Assembly (NCBI GenBank): GCA_015057055.1
Contig: SVFE01000012.1
Location: 1 to 52,167, forward strand
Reading direction: 5' to 3'
DNA: 52,167 nucleotides
From: Lachnospiraceae bacterium
Lineage (GTDB): Bacteria > Bacillota > Clostridia > Lachnospirales > Lachnospiraceae
In this document: piece after piece, positions 1 through 8,410 of the stretch
Position numbering within the stretch: position 1 is the stretch's first letter
Layout: every line of letters begins with the position of its first letter
The notes under the pieces: generated by a model
Databases searched by the model: none
Told to the model about the DNA's origin: nothing
The model's input: the letters and a program-made list of their open reading frames with translations, nothing else
Made by a program: the position numbers and the translations under genes

Positions 1-562
1 AATATATTTCATGGTGAAGCCTCTCTGCATTCATATCATTTACATAGCCGTTTGCATCAAGAAATTCATCCATGATGGCAACGCTCTTTGGCTCTTCATC
101 AAACGGACCAATATGCATTATTTGGACACACACACCTTCCTCTATGGTTGTAAACTCTGCAGAAGAACAATCTATTTTTTTCTTTTTCGTTGCCATTTTT
201 ACTGCCCAGTCAAAATCCTTTTCGGATATAAAATCAGGAACCCGAATGACCGAAATCCAATGAAATGCAGCCTTATCGTTATAATCCACACCGGAAACAT
301 TTTCCTGCCACCAGAACCCTTCCAACGGCGGAACCACATATTCGTAAAAGCCTTCTATTTTATAATCCGTTTTATAGCTCATTTTCAAGGTGTAGGCTAC
401 TGCGTACAAAATACTAATTGCTTGTTGGTATGCTCCACCTTCTTCATTAGGATCACCACTTCCCCTGACTGCAATGTAGTTTGCCTTCGGTACATTCACA
501 ATTTCAGGTTTATTCTTTGACCTATAAAACTCTTTTGAATCTTTTTTGAAATCGTACGCCAT
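1..562 (-). CDS. GyrI-like small-molecule-binding domain protein, 3' end outside window
   Basis: Reading the minus strand from an ATG at 562 gives 187 codons with no stop before the window edge, so the C-terminus is missing. The ATG follows GGGAGAG at a spacing of about 6 bases. The protein begins MAYDFKKDSKEFY. It contains NYIAVRGSGDPNEEG, then FYEYVVPPLEGFWW and later HIGPFDEEP, the pattern of the GyrI-like family (roughly 200-215 residues), so about 20 residues are probably lost. These domains bind small molecules and often accompany transcription regulators; no enzyme activity is established for most. It is the last visible gene of a likely operon with the MmcQ/YjbR gene (35 bp upstream) and the WYL regulator. 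The family call is from remembered sequence pattern. Confidence 0.72.
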   Translation of the reverse strand, partial: MAYDFKKDSKEFYRSKNKPEIVNVPKANYIAVRGSGDPNEEGGAYQQAISILYAVAYTLKMSYKTDYKIEGFYEYVVPPLEGFWWQENVSGVDYNDKAAFHWISVIRVPDFISEKDFDWAVKMATKKKKIDCSSAEFTTIEEGVCVQIMHIGPFDEEPKSVAIMDEFLDANGYVNDMNAERLHHEIY

Positions 563-597
563 TTCTTTCTCTCCCATTGTTTTATTGAAATATTGTT

Positions 598-1056
598 CTA
601 TTCCTTATTCAACAAGCATTTAATCTTCTTACAAGCTGCAATGCGTGCCCCCGGCGGATTATCCCCATGCTCTGTATCATTTGAATAATCAGTCAGTAAG
701 ATTTCTTGCTGACGCTTTTTGCTAAAGCTGTGAAGCACCAACGCATAGGATTTATCCAACATTTCCATTAACAAATCATCCGGCACTTCACCATCGGGCT
801 TAATAGAATTCCAATGAACTTTATTCATATAATATCCTGGAATAATATCTTCATATTGTTGTCTGAGAAAATCTCCATCCAAGGGTTCCAGTTTCAAAGT
901 TATATAAACAGGTTTATTCTCGTTTGCTTCATCCAAACATATCGCAGCAAACATTTTTCCGCCTATCATATAGCGAATCCAATTCCACTCTTCTTTCAAA
1001 TCCTTGGTTACACCTGTCTTATTCATCAGATATTCATCCATCCATGCATACTTCAT
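598..1056 (-). CDS. MmcQ/YjbR family protein
   Basis: A 152-residue protein beginning MKYAWMDEYL. It shows the MmcQ/YjbR (DUF419) features: an early WNWIRYMIGGKMFAAI stretch, then VYITLKLEP, then PGYYMNKVHWNSI and a C-terminal DKSYALVLHSFSKK helix. The fold is CyaY-like and described as DNA-binding, but the cellular role is not settled. It is slightly longer than the usual 115-125 residues, with a polar, cysteine-containing tail (about residues 122-152) that I cannot assign. Its ribosome site AAGGAGA at 1066-1072 overlaps the stop of the WYL regulator upstream, so the two are probably co-translated. The GyrI-like gene follows 35 bp downstream. Confidence 0.8.
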   Translation of the reverse strand: MKYAWMDEYLMNKTGVTKDLKEEWNWIRYMIGGKMFAAICLDEANENKPVYITLKLEPLDGDFLRQQYEDIIPGYYMNKVHWNSIKPDGEVPDDLLMEMLDKSYALVLHSFSKKRQQEILLTDYSNDTEHGDNPPGARIAACKKIKCLLNKE

Positions 1057-1071
1057 TTTGACGTTTCTCCT

Positions 1072-1980
1072 TTATTTGTATTGTTGTAAGGTCTTCTGTA
1101 ACTCCGCGCACAGTTCCTTGCGTATCTCCTCAGGCTCCAATAAAATCACTTTATTTCGAAAGGTAAGTAACCAAGTAATCAGATTTTCTTTGTCCGTATA
1201 CTCTGTCTGAAATAACAGTTTCCCATCAGCCTGCTCTTCAAAGCAGTGCGTTCCAAATTCTTCCACCAGCCGCCATTTGCAGTCCGCCTCAAAAAGAGCT
1301 TTCACGTGAATTCCTCCAGGAAAAACGTTCTCCACCGAAGTAAAATCCGGCAACACAGACGGACGCTTTTCAAAAACATATTCCGTCATTGCAAGCTCGT
1401 CCAAACGATTTAATTTAAACAGCCTATAATCCTTCCTGGTATCACACCAGCCCCACACATACCAGTTAGACCACTGAAATACCAGATAGTACGGCTCAAT
1501 GGTTCTCCGGGATTCCCCGGATGGTCCATAATAGTAAAATGTAATTTTGCGGCATCCCTTAATGGCACTACGGATAATCTGAATTTTTGGTGCCAGCGAT
1601 TCCTTGTACCAGGAAGAAAGATCAATCAACACCGACTGTTCTCCCACGAGAAAATCCGAAGAACCGGCCTCCAGTTTTTCCATCAACTGCTTATATTGGT
1701 TCGTTCCATTCACACTGTCAAGGCTGCGGATTCCTGCAAGAATATCCTGCATCTCAGCATTTGTAACCAAAGTCTTGCTGATTTTATAGTTATCCATAAT
1801 GTAAATTCCGCCGCCGGTCCCCTGCCTGGTTGCAATGGGAATCCCTGCTTTACACAAATCTTCAATATCCCTGTTTATGGTTCTTCTGGACACTTCGAAA
1901 TGCTCCGCAAGAAAAGGGGCGGTAACCATATCCTTTTGCAACAATATCGATAGAATCCCTATCAGCCTTTCAATCTTCAT
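1072..1980 (-). CDS. YafY-type HTH-WYL transcriptional regulator
   Basis: A 302-residue regulator. The N-terminus MKIERLIGILSILLQ, followed by VTAPFLAEHFEVSRRTINRD, is an HTH_11/DeoR-type winged helix (about residues 1-60). The middle and C-terminal part (about 130-230) is a WYL domain with YYGPSGESRRTIEPYYLVF and WYVWGWCDTRKDYRLFKLNR. WYL domains sense ligands, often nucleotides or nucleic acids. I chose ATG 1980 rather than the ATG at 2019: the family starts MKIxRL, AAGGA lies just upstream, and the 2019 ATG has no Shine-Dalgarno. A promoter is visible at 2064-2091. It likely regulates itself and the MmcQ/YjbR and GyrI-like genes that follow; the target ligand is unknown. Confidence 0.9.
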   Translation of the reverse strand: MKIERLIGILSILLQKDMVTAPFLAEHFEVSRRTINRDIEDLCKAGIPIATRQGTGGGIYIMDNYKISKTLVTNAEMQDILAGIRSLDSVNGTNQYKQLMEKLEAGSSDFLVGEQSVLIDLSSWYKESLAPKIQIIRSAIKGCRKITFYYYGPSGESRRTIEPYYLVFQWSNWYVWGWCDTRKDYRLFKLNRLDELAMTEYVFEKRPSVLPDFTSVENVFPGGIHVKALFEADCKWRLVEEFGTHCFEEQADGKLLFQTEYTDKENLITWLLTFRNKVILLEPEEIRKELCAELQKTLQQYK

Positions 1981-2063
1981 TTTCCTTCTTCGCTTTCCTT
2001 CTTGGCTTTCCTTTATCATACTTTACTACTTTCAACACGTCATCTGTATGTCATGTTAGAAAA

Positions 2064-2091
2064 ATTATATCATATTATTTGGTATACTCAA
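2064..2091 (-). promoter_or_regulatory. Predicted vegetative promoter of the WYL-regulator operon
   Basis: On the minus strand TTGAGT (2086-2091) and TATAAT (2064-2069) are 16 bp apart, about 85 bp upstream of the WYL regulator start. The -35 box abuts the stop codon of the upstream nuclease-like gene. Confidence 0.7.
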
Positions 2092-2093
2092 GT

Positions 2094-2867
2094 TTATAAC
2101 TTGCTCTCCACATATCTTTCCAGCACATTTGTATCCAACGGACTTCCTAAAGTTTCATGTGTAATAATCAATTCTTCCCCTATTAGAATCCCGTTCTTTT
2201 CATACAGATCAATCTTCCACATGGCTTTTTCATAATATGATGACTTATCCATCATTCCCAAATGTTCAAGATAATATCTTTTCCCCGTCCCCTTGCCAAG
2301 TATGGTAAAGTCGGGATAAACCACAACCGGGCGATTTCGGTAATTCAATTCCAGTGGCAGTTCATAATGATAAGGAATTCCCTTTCGCTTTAAAGTATCT
2401 GCAATTATTTTTTCTGATTTTGACCGTACTCTTTCACCCTTCTCCGTATAATAAGCGGTTGTATCATTCTCTTCAAATTCTTTTCCCTGATATGTAATGT
2501 CCTCGAATTCCTTAATAATATCTTCCATTGGCTTTATATATGGAGCCACCAGTTCTTTTCTCGCCGGATGAAGTTTTTCATAAACCTTGTCCAATGCGTA
2601 CCGATCCAAAGTCATCAACAAATCATGAATCGCCATCTTCTGTTTCTTTATACACGGCAACATTTTTTGCCAGTATTCTTTTTGGGCAATCTTCTGAACC
2701 GTTTTTCTCATTTTCTTCCCCTGATACTCGCTTCCGATATAGTATTGATAACTTCCTTTGTTGATAGCACACCGAAGTTTCCCCTCCGGGGCCTCTTTCA
2801 CAAATCTTTCCGCCCGTTTTTCCAATTCAATCAGTTCATACAAAACATTTTTTAATTCTTCTTGCAA
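2094..2867 (-). CDS. PD-(D/E)XK nuclease-like protein with TTG start, next to a palindromic array
   Basis: A 257-residue protein of no assigned function. The start is TTG at 2867, chosen because AAGGAGA lies 7-8 bases upstream (2873-2880). Residues 1-90 are basic and helical, with KLRCAINKGSYQYY, a stretch I associate with a family of uncharacterised Clostridia proteins. The C-terminal half has GERVRSKSEKIIADTLKR, then VVVYPDFTILG, then RYYLEHLGMMD. This E...PD...E(x) arrangement is typical of restriction-endonuclease-fold enzymes, with E152-region, D191-region and E207-region as candidate metal ligands (approximate numbering). The first half-site of the 62-bp array (2882-2889) lies immediately 5' of the Shine-Dalgarno, so its leader or promoter lies within the array. 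DNA binding or cutting is inference. Confidence 0.65.
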   Translation of the reverse strand: MQEELKNVLYELIELEKRAERFVKEAPEGKLRCAINKGSYQYYIGSEYQGKKMRKTVQKIAQKEYWQKMLPCIKKQKMAIHDLLMTLDRYALDKVYEKLHPARKELVAPYIKPMEDIIKEFEDITYQGKEFEENDTTAYYTEKGERVRSKSEKIIADTLKRKGIPYHYELPLELNYRNRPVVVYPDFTILGKGTGKRYYLEHLGMMDKSSYYEKAMWKIDLYEKNGILIGEELIITHETLGSPLDTNVLERYVESKL

Positions 2868-2881
2868 ATCTATTCTCCTTT

Positions 2882-3481
2882 TTTACCTATTATTTTGTTT
2901 TCTCATCTTTCTGGTTGGTATCTTCATAAAGTCCCACACAGCATTTACCTACCAACAAGTTTACTTAAATCCTACGATTGGTAAATTTCAAAGCGCGGTA
3001 TTCGCTTTTACCTATTATGATTTTCTCCAAACTCGCCAATAGGTAAATCGCCATTGTCAATGTCAAACTTTACCTACTCAAATGATTGTCCAATGCAACA
3101 ATAGGTAAATCGCCATCGTCGATGCCAAAGTTTACCTACTCACATGATTGTTCAATGCGACAATAGGTAAATAACAAACCGCAATGCCAAACTTTACCTA
3201 CTCACATGATTGTCCAATGCAACAATAGGTAAATCGCCATCGTCAACGCCAAAGTTTACCTACTCAAATGATTGTCCAATGCAACAATAGGTAAATCGCC
3301 ATCGTCAACGCCAAAGTTTACCTACTCAAATGATTGTCCAATGCAACAATAGGTAAATAACAAACCGCAATGCCAAACTTTACCTACTCACATGACGGCT
3401 CAAAGCACCAATGGGTAACCATGGGAACAAATGGAAATATTTTACCCACGAAAATACACAACACAAAAGCCAGTTGGTAAA
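2882..3481. repeat. Ten tandem 62-bp units, each a TTTACCTA-N25-TAGGTAAA inverted repeat
   Basis: Units begin at 2882, 2944, 3007, 3069, 3131, 3193, 3255, 3317, 3379 and 3441: a period of exactly 62 bp with one 63-bp step. Each unit is 41 bp running from TTTACCTA to TAGGTAAA plus a 21-bp linker. The central units (3069-3419) are nearly identical, with an inner ATTGT...ACAAT stem and two alternating linker types (beginning TCGCCATCGTC or TAACAAACCGC). In the edge units (2882, 2944, 3007, 3379, 3441) the 25-bp centre has diverged, yet the TTTACC and GGTA(AA) half-sites stay at the same offsets. This gives about 20 half-sites alternating in orientation with centres 33 and 29 bp apart, near three helical turns. 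No promoter is convincing inside it. The function is unknown; a protein-binding array is the simplest reading. Confidence 0.95.
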
Positions 3482-3670
3482 TCCCCTGCCAACACGACAA
3501 AAACCTACACTATTTTAACTCTCAAATGAATTTCTTCCCGAATCGGGAATCTAGAGATAGCAGAAACTCTGCTGAAAAATAAAACCGGCAAAATAACCGG
3601 ATAATAACCGGATAATAACCAGAAAAAATAATAGAAATAACTTAAAAAATTTAAGAAAATTATTAGAAAA
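3482..3670. other. Non-coding stretch with small palindrome and 11-bp tandem repeats
   Basis: Between the 62-bp array and the tuf terminator no gene is supported. It holds a 15-bp palindrome TTCCCGA-A-TCGGGAA (3535-3549) and three 11-bp tandem units close to ATAATAACCGG (3590-3600, 3601-3611, 3612-3622). A 69-codon minus-strand open frame (3505-3714) crosses the terminator and has no recognisable features. Confidence 0.6.
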
Positions 3671-3702
3671 TTACAGCCCTCTAAAAACTTAGAGGGCTGT
3701 AA
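3664..3702 (-). terminator. Intrinsic terminator after tuf
   Basis: A perfect 14-bp stem, TTACAGCCCTCTAA (3671-3684) with TTAGAGGGCTGTAA (3689-3702), has a 4-nt loop and is followed on the minus strand by TTTTCTAATA. It lies 21 bp past the tuf stop and closes the str operon. Confidence 0.93.
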
Positions 3703-3722
3703 CAAATTAGACATTACTATAA

Positions 3723-4910
3723 TTACTCGATAATTGTAGCAACACGGCCTGAACCTACAGTACGTCCACCTTCACGGATAGCGAATGTAAGACCCTGTTC
3801 CATAGCGATAGGATGGATGAGTTCGATTGTCATCTCTACGTTATCACCAGGCATGCACATTTCTGTACCAGCGGGAAGTTCACAAACACCTGTTACGTCA
3901 GTTGTTCTGAAGTAGAACTGAGGTCTGTAGTTGTTGAAGAAAGGAGTATGACGTCCACCTTCATCTTTTGTCAAAACGTAAACCTGTGCTGTAAATTTCT
4001 TGTGGCAAGTTACAGAAGCGGGTTTAGAAAGAACCTGTCCTCTTTCGATATCTGTTCTGTTGATACCACGAAGAAGAGCACCGATGTTATCACCAGCCTG
4101 AGCTTCATCAAGCATCTTACGGAACATTTCGATACCGGTTACAACAGTCTTTCTGGTTTCTTCTTTGATACCAACGATTTCTACTTCGTCGTTGAGGTGA
4201 AGAACACCACGCTCTACTCTACCGGTAGCAACTGTACCACGACCTGTGATTGTGAATACGTCTTCTACAGGCATAAGGAAAGGCTTATCTGTGTCACGCT
4301 GAGGATCGGGAACTGTTGTATCAACAGTTGACATAAGTTCCATGATCTTGTCACCCCATTCTCCCATAGGATCTTCAAGAGCCTTAAGAGCAGAACCTTT
4401 AACGATAGGGCAGTCATTGAAATCGTACTCAGCAAGCTGATCTGTGATTTCCATTTCAACGAGTTCAAGCAACTCAGGATCGTCAACCATATCACATTTG
4501 TTCATGAATACAACGATATAAGGTACACCTACCTGACGAGAAAGAAGGATGTGTTCCTTTGTCTGTGCCATAACACCATCAGTTGCAGCAACAACAAGGA
4601 TAGCTCCGTCCATCTGAGCAGCACCGGTGATCATGTTCTTAACGTAGTCAGCATGGCCCGGGCAGTCAACGTGTGCATAGTGTCTGTTCTCTGTTTCGTA
4701 CTCAACGTGAGCAGTAGAAATTGTAATACCTCTTTCTCTCTCTTCGGGAGCCTTGTCGATATTAGCGAAATCTACAGCTGCGTTACCAGCAACTCTTTCA
4801 GAAAGTACTTTTGTGATAGCTGCTGTAAGAGTTGTTTTACCATGGTCAACGTGACCGATGGTACCGATATTACAATGGGGTTTTGTTCTTTCAAATTTAG
4901 CTTTAGCCAT
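3723..4910 (-). CDS. tuf: Translation elongation factor Tu
   Basis: EF-Tu, 395 residues, the usual length. It is a cytoplasmic GTPase that delivers aminoacyl-tRNA to the ribosomal A site. All G motifs are visible: [10 protein letters not shown] (G1), RGITI (G2), DCPGHADYV (G3), NKCD (G4) and the SALKA region (G5), followed by beta-barrel domains 2 and 3 ending GRVATIIE. The ribosome site AGGAGG lies at a normal distance from the ATG. It is the last gene of the rpsL-rpsG-fusA-tuf set but has its own strong promoter in the 108-bp gap after fusA (4986-5014), which would allow higher expression than its neighbours. Only one tuf copy is visible here. Confidence 0.99.
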   Translation of the reverse strand: MAKAKFERTKPHCNIGTIGHVDHGKTTLTAAITKVLSERVAGNAAVDFANIDKAPEERERGITISTAHVEYETENRHYAHVDCPGHADYVKNMITGAAQMDGAILVVAATDGVMAQTKEHILLSRQVGVPYIVVFMNKCDMVDDPELLELVEMEITDQLAEYDFNDCPIVKGSALKALEDPMGEWGDKIMELMSTVDTTVPDPQRDTDKPFLMPVEDVFTITGRGTVATGRVERGVLHLNDEVEIVGIKEETRKTVVTGIEMFRKMLDEAQAGDNIGALLRGINRTDIERGQVLSKPASVTCHKKFTAQVYVLTKDEGGRHTPFFNNYRPQFYFRTTDVTGVCELPAGTEMCMPGDNVEMTIELIHPIAMEQGLTFAIREGGRTVGSGRVATIIE

Positions 4911-4985
4911 TTTTGTAAATCCTCCTTAAAAAATTAAATAAAATCTTTGAGCTTCTTCGCTCTTTTTTCTTTTACGCTAACTCAA

Positions 4986-5014
4986 ATTATAGTAAAAATG
5001 AGTAATCATTTCAA
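4986..5014 (-). promoter_or_regulatory. Predicted strong promoter for tuf alone
   Basis: TTGAAA (5009-5014), a 17-bp spacer and TATAAT (4986-4991) on the minus strand, about 75 bp upstream of the tuf start. A small GAGC...GCTC hairpin without a T-run follows in the leader. Confidence 0.82.
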
Positions 5015-5018
5015 GTAC

Positions 5019-7136
5019 TTATTTTGCTTTTGCAGCAAGTACTTTTTCCTGAATATTCTTGGGAACCGGCTCATACTTCTCGAAGAACATTGAGTAGTTA
5101 CCACGACCCTGTGTCTTAGAACGAAGGTCGGTAGAATATCCGAACATTTCAGCCAAAGGAACGTATCCTCTGACAATCTTTCCGCCACCGAGGTCATCCA
5201 TACCTTCGATACGTCCACGACGAGAGTTGATATCACCGATAACATCTCCCATGTATTCTTCCGGCATAGTTACTTCTACCTTCATGATAGGCTCAAGCAA
5301 GATAGCGCCACCCTTGTTCATAGCATCTTTGAACGCCATAGAACCGGCAATGTGGAATGCCATTTCGGAAGAGTCAACTTCATGGTAAGAACCGTCATAA
5401 ACGTTAGCGTGTACACCAAGTACGGGGAATCCGCCAAGGATACCTGCTTTTGCAGCTTCTTCGATACCTTCGCCGACTGCAGGGATGTATTCCTTAGGAA
5501 TAGCACCACCAACAACGGTAGATTCGAATTTGAATGTTTCTTCTGCATTCGGATCCATGGGCTCGAATTTAACTTTACAGTGTCCGTACTGACCACGTCC
5601 ACCGGACTGCTTAGCGTACTTACTGTCAACTTCAACAGCCTTAGTAAAGGTTTCTTTGTAAGCAACCTGAGGTGCACCTACGTTAGCCTCTACCTTGAAC
5701 TCACGAAGAAGTCGGTCAACGATGATTTCCAAATGGAGCTCACCCATACCTGCGATGATTGTCTGTCCTGTTTCCTGATCCGTATGAGCACGGAAAGTAG
5801 GATCTTCTTCTGCAAGTTTTGCAAGTGCTTCACCCATCTTGCCCTGACCTGCTTTGGTCTTAGGCTCGATAGCAAGCTCGATAACGGGTTCAGGGAATTC
5901 CATGGACTCTAAGATAACAGGATGCTGTTCGTCACAAATGGTATCACCTGTACCGGTAACTTTAAATCCAACTGCTGCTGCAATATCACCGGAGTAAACT
6001 TTTTCAAGTTCTGCTCTCTTGTTTGCATGCATCTGCAAGATACGTCCAACACGTTCTTTCTTATCCTTTGTTGCATTCAGTACATAAGAACCGGAGTTGA
6101 TTGTACCGGAATACACACGGAAGTAAGCAAGCTTACCAACGAAGGGGTCAGTCATAATCTTGAATGCCAATGCTGCGAAAGGTTCATCATCAGATGAATG
6201 TCTTTCGATTTCATTACCGTCCATATCAACACCCTTGATAGCAGGAATGTCAACCGGTGAAGGCATGAATTCAATTACCGCATCCAACAACTTCTGTACA
6301 CCCTTGTTTCTGTATGCAGTACCACAGCAAACGGGTACAGCGCTACAATCGCAAGTTGCTTTACGAAGTACAGCTTTTAACTGTTCTACGGAAGGTTCTT
6401 CCCCTTCCAAATACATCATCATTAATTCGTCATCTAATTCGCAGATTTTCTCAACAAGTTCGCTACGATACATTTCTGCATCATCTGCCATATCTGCAGG
6501 AATATCTGTGATAGAAATGTCATCACCCTTATCATCGTTGTAGATGTAGGCTTTCATTTCAAACAAATCAACGATTCCTTTAAATTCATCTTCTTTACCG
6601 ATAGGCAACTGAATGCAGATTGCATTTTTACCTAATCTGTTACGGATCTGATCAACAGCTCCGTAGAAGTTTGCACCTAAAATGTCCATCTTGTTGATGA
6701 AAGCCATTCGGGGTACGTTATAAGTGTCTGCCTGACGCCATACGTTTTCAGACTGAGGCTCAACGCCTCCCTTTGCACAGAATACACCAACGGCACCATC
6801 CAATACACGAAGGGAACGCTCAACTTCTACTGTGAAGTCAACGTGACCCGGGGTATCAATGATGTTGATACGATGCTCCAAAGCACCTTCCTTAGGTTTG
6901 CAATTCTCCTGCAATGTCCAGTGGCAGGTCGTAGCAGCTGAAGTAATTGTGATACCTCTTTCCTGTTCCTGCTCCATCCAGTCCATGGTTGCAGTACCTT
7001 CATGAGTATCACCGATCTTATAGTTTACACCAGTATAGTACAAGATACGCTCTGTTGTGGTTGTTTTACCAGCATCGATATGCGCCATAATACCAATATT
7101 TCTGGTTCTCTCTAACGGATATTCTCTTCCAGCCAA
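5019..7136 (-). CDS. fusA: Translation elongation factor G
   Basis: EF-G, 705 residues, full length. It is the ribosomal translocase GTPase. The G domain (about residues 1-290) has [31 protein letters not shown] and NKMD. Domain II follows ([16 protein letters not shown]), then domain III, domain IV with [12 protein letters not shown] and the [10 protein letters not shown] segment, and domain V ending with [18 protein letters not shown]. The strong motif conservation and normal length suggest the housekeeping enzyme rather than a tetracycline-resistance paralogue. It lies 17 bp downstream of rpsG and shares the str promoter upstream of rpsL. Confidence 0.99.
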   Translation of the reverse strand: MAGREYPLERTRNIGIMAHIDAGKTTTTERILYYTGVNYKIGDTHEGTATMDWMEQEQERGITITSAATTCHWTLQENCKPKEGALEHRINIIDTPGHVDFTVEVERSLRVLDGAVGVFCAKGGVEPQSENVWRQADTYNVPRMAFINKMDILGANFYGAVDQIRNRLGKNAICIQLPIGKEDEFKGIVDLFEMKAYIYNDDKGDDISITDIPADMADDAEMYRSELVEKICELDDELMMMYLEGEEPSVEQLKAVLRKATCDCSAVPVCCGTAYRNKGVQKLLDAVIEFMPSPVDIPAIKGVDMDGNEIERHSSDDEPFAALAFKIMTDPFVGKLAYFRVYSGTINSGSYVLNATKDKKERVGRILQMHANKRAELEKVYSGDIAAAVGFKVTGTGDTICDEQHPVILESMEFPEPVIELAIEPKTKAGQGKMGEALAKLAEEDPTFRAHTDQETGQTIIAGMGELHLEIIVDRLLREFKVEANVGAPQVAYKETFTKAVEVDSKYAKQSGGRGQYGHCKVKFEPMDPNAEETFKFESTVVGGAIPKEYIPAVGEGIEEAAKAGILGGFPVLGVHANVYDGSYHEVDSSEMAFHIAGSMAFKDAMNKGGAILLEPIMKVEVTMPEEYMGDVIGDINSRRGRIEGMDDLGGGKIVRGYVPLAEMFGYSTDLRSKTQGRGNYSMFFEKYEPVPKNIQEKVLAAKAK

Positions 7137-7153
7137 GACTATTTCCTCCCTTC

Positions 7154-7669
<516 letters not shown>

Positions 7670-7787
7670 TTAAATCATAGGTACTCACACTTTGACTAAT
7701 GTGTTCGCGCGGTCTTCTCTATTTATAAACAGATTTGTTATGAATAAGAATCCCAACACCAAATTAGTTCATGCGATATACACAAGC

Positions 7788-8201
7788 TTATTTCTTAGGT
7801 CTCTTAGCGCCGTATTTGGAACGCGCCTGTTTTCTGTTTGCAACACCTGCGGTATCCAATGTACCTCTGATAACATGGTAACGTGTACCGGGCAAGTCCT
7901 TTACTCTTCCGCCTCGGATAAGAACAACGCTATGCTCCTGCAAGTTGTGACCTTCACCGGGAATGTAGCTTGTTACTTCGATTCCGTTGGAAAGACGTAC
8001 TCTGGCGATCTTTCTGAGAGCTGAGTTAGGTTTCTTAGGGGTTGCGGTCTTAACTGCAGTACAAACACCTCTCTTCTGAGGAGAAGCAGTTTCGATTGCT
8101 TTCTTGTGCAAAGAGTTGTAACCCTTCAACAAAGCAGGTGCAGTAGACTTCTTAACGGATGTCTGACGACCCTTTCTTACTAACTGGTTAAATGTTGGCA
8201 T
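7788..8201 (-). CDS. rpsL: 30S ribosomal protein S12
   Basis: S12, 137 residues starting [13 protein letters not shown] at ATG 8201. AGGAGGTG sits 6 bases upstream, so an in-frame GTG at 8210 is not the start. S12 lies at the decoding centre. The [11 protein letters not shown] loop and the [13 protein letters not shown] loop are intact; their lysines, where streptomycin-resistance changes usually occur, are wild type. It is the first gene of the str operon and is driven by the promoter at 8279-8307. The 163-bp interval to rpsG holds no promoter or terminator that I can support. Confidence 0.99.
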   Translation of the reverse strand: MPTFNQLVRKGRQTSVKKSTAPALLKGYNSLHKKAIETASPQKRGVCTAVKTATPKKPNSALRKIARVRLSNGIEVTSYIPGEGHNLQEHSVVLIRGGRVKDLPGTRYHVIRGTLDTAGVANRKQARSKYGAKRPKK

Positions 8202-8278
8202 TCTTTTCACCTCCTGTCGTTTATTTTACTTTTGTACATAATGCACGAAAAAAGCACGCACATTTTGCACGCTTGATT

Positions 8279-8307
8279 ATTATACTTTGTGTGCCGGGGA
8301 TTGTCAA
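8279..8307 (-). promoter_or_regulatory. Predicted promoter of the rpsL-rpsG-fusA-tuf operon
   Basis: Perfect TTGACA (8302-8307), 17-bp spacer and perfect TATAAT (8279-8284) on the minus strand, about 75 bp before the rpsL start. Confidence 0.93.
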
Positions 8308-8327
8308 TAAGTTTTTTCACACTCTTT

Positions 8328-8358
8328 GCAAAAAGGAACCGGCCTCAACCGGTTCCTT
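8328..8358 (-). terminator. Intrinsic terminator after rpoBC
   Basis: A 10-bp stem, AAGGAACCGG (8333-8342) with CCGGTTCCTT (8349-8358), has a 6-nt loop and is followed on the minus strand by TTTTTGC. It lies about 50 bp past the rpoC stop and separates rpoBC from the str promoter. Confidence 0.9.
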
Positions 8359-8410
8359 CTATATATAGTATCTCTATAAGAACTTCTTATACCTATACTG
8401 CTGCTTCCGA

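Noticed and set aside
11-520. Plus-strand open frame opposite the GyrI-like gene
   Set aside because: It is antisense to a recognisable family member with a good ribosome site; no features of its own.
2882-3481. CRISPR array
   Set aside because: There are no unique spacers; both the 41-bp unit and its 21-bp linker recur, the unit is too regular, and no cas gene is near.
2882-3481. Replication or plasmid iteron origin
   Set aside because: There are no DnaA boxes, no rep gene and no AT-rich unwinding block beside it; alternating orientation differs from direct-repeat iterons.
3505-3714. 69-codon minus-strand open frame
   Set aside because: It runs through the tuf terminator, lacks a ribosome site and is a hydrophobic low-complexity translation.
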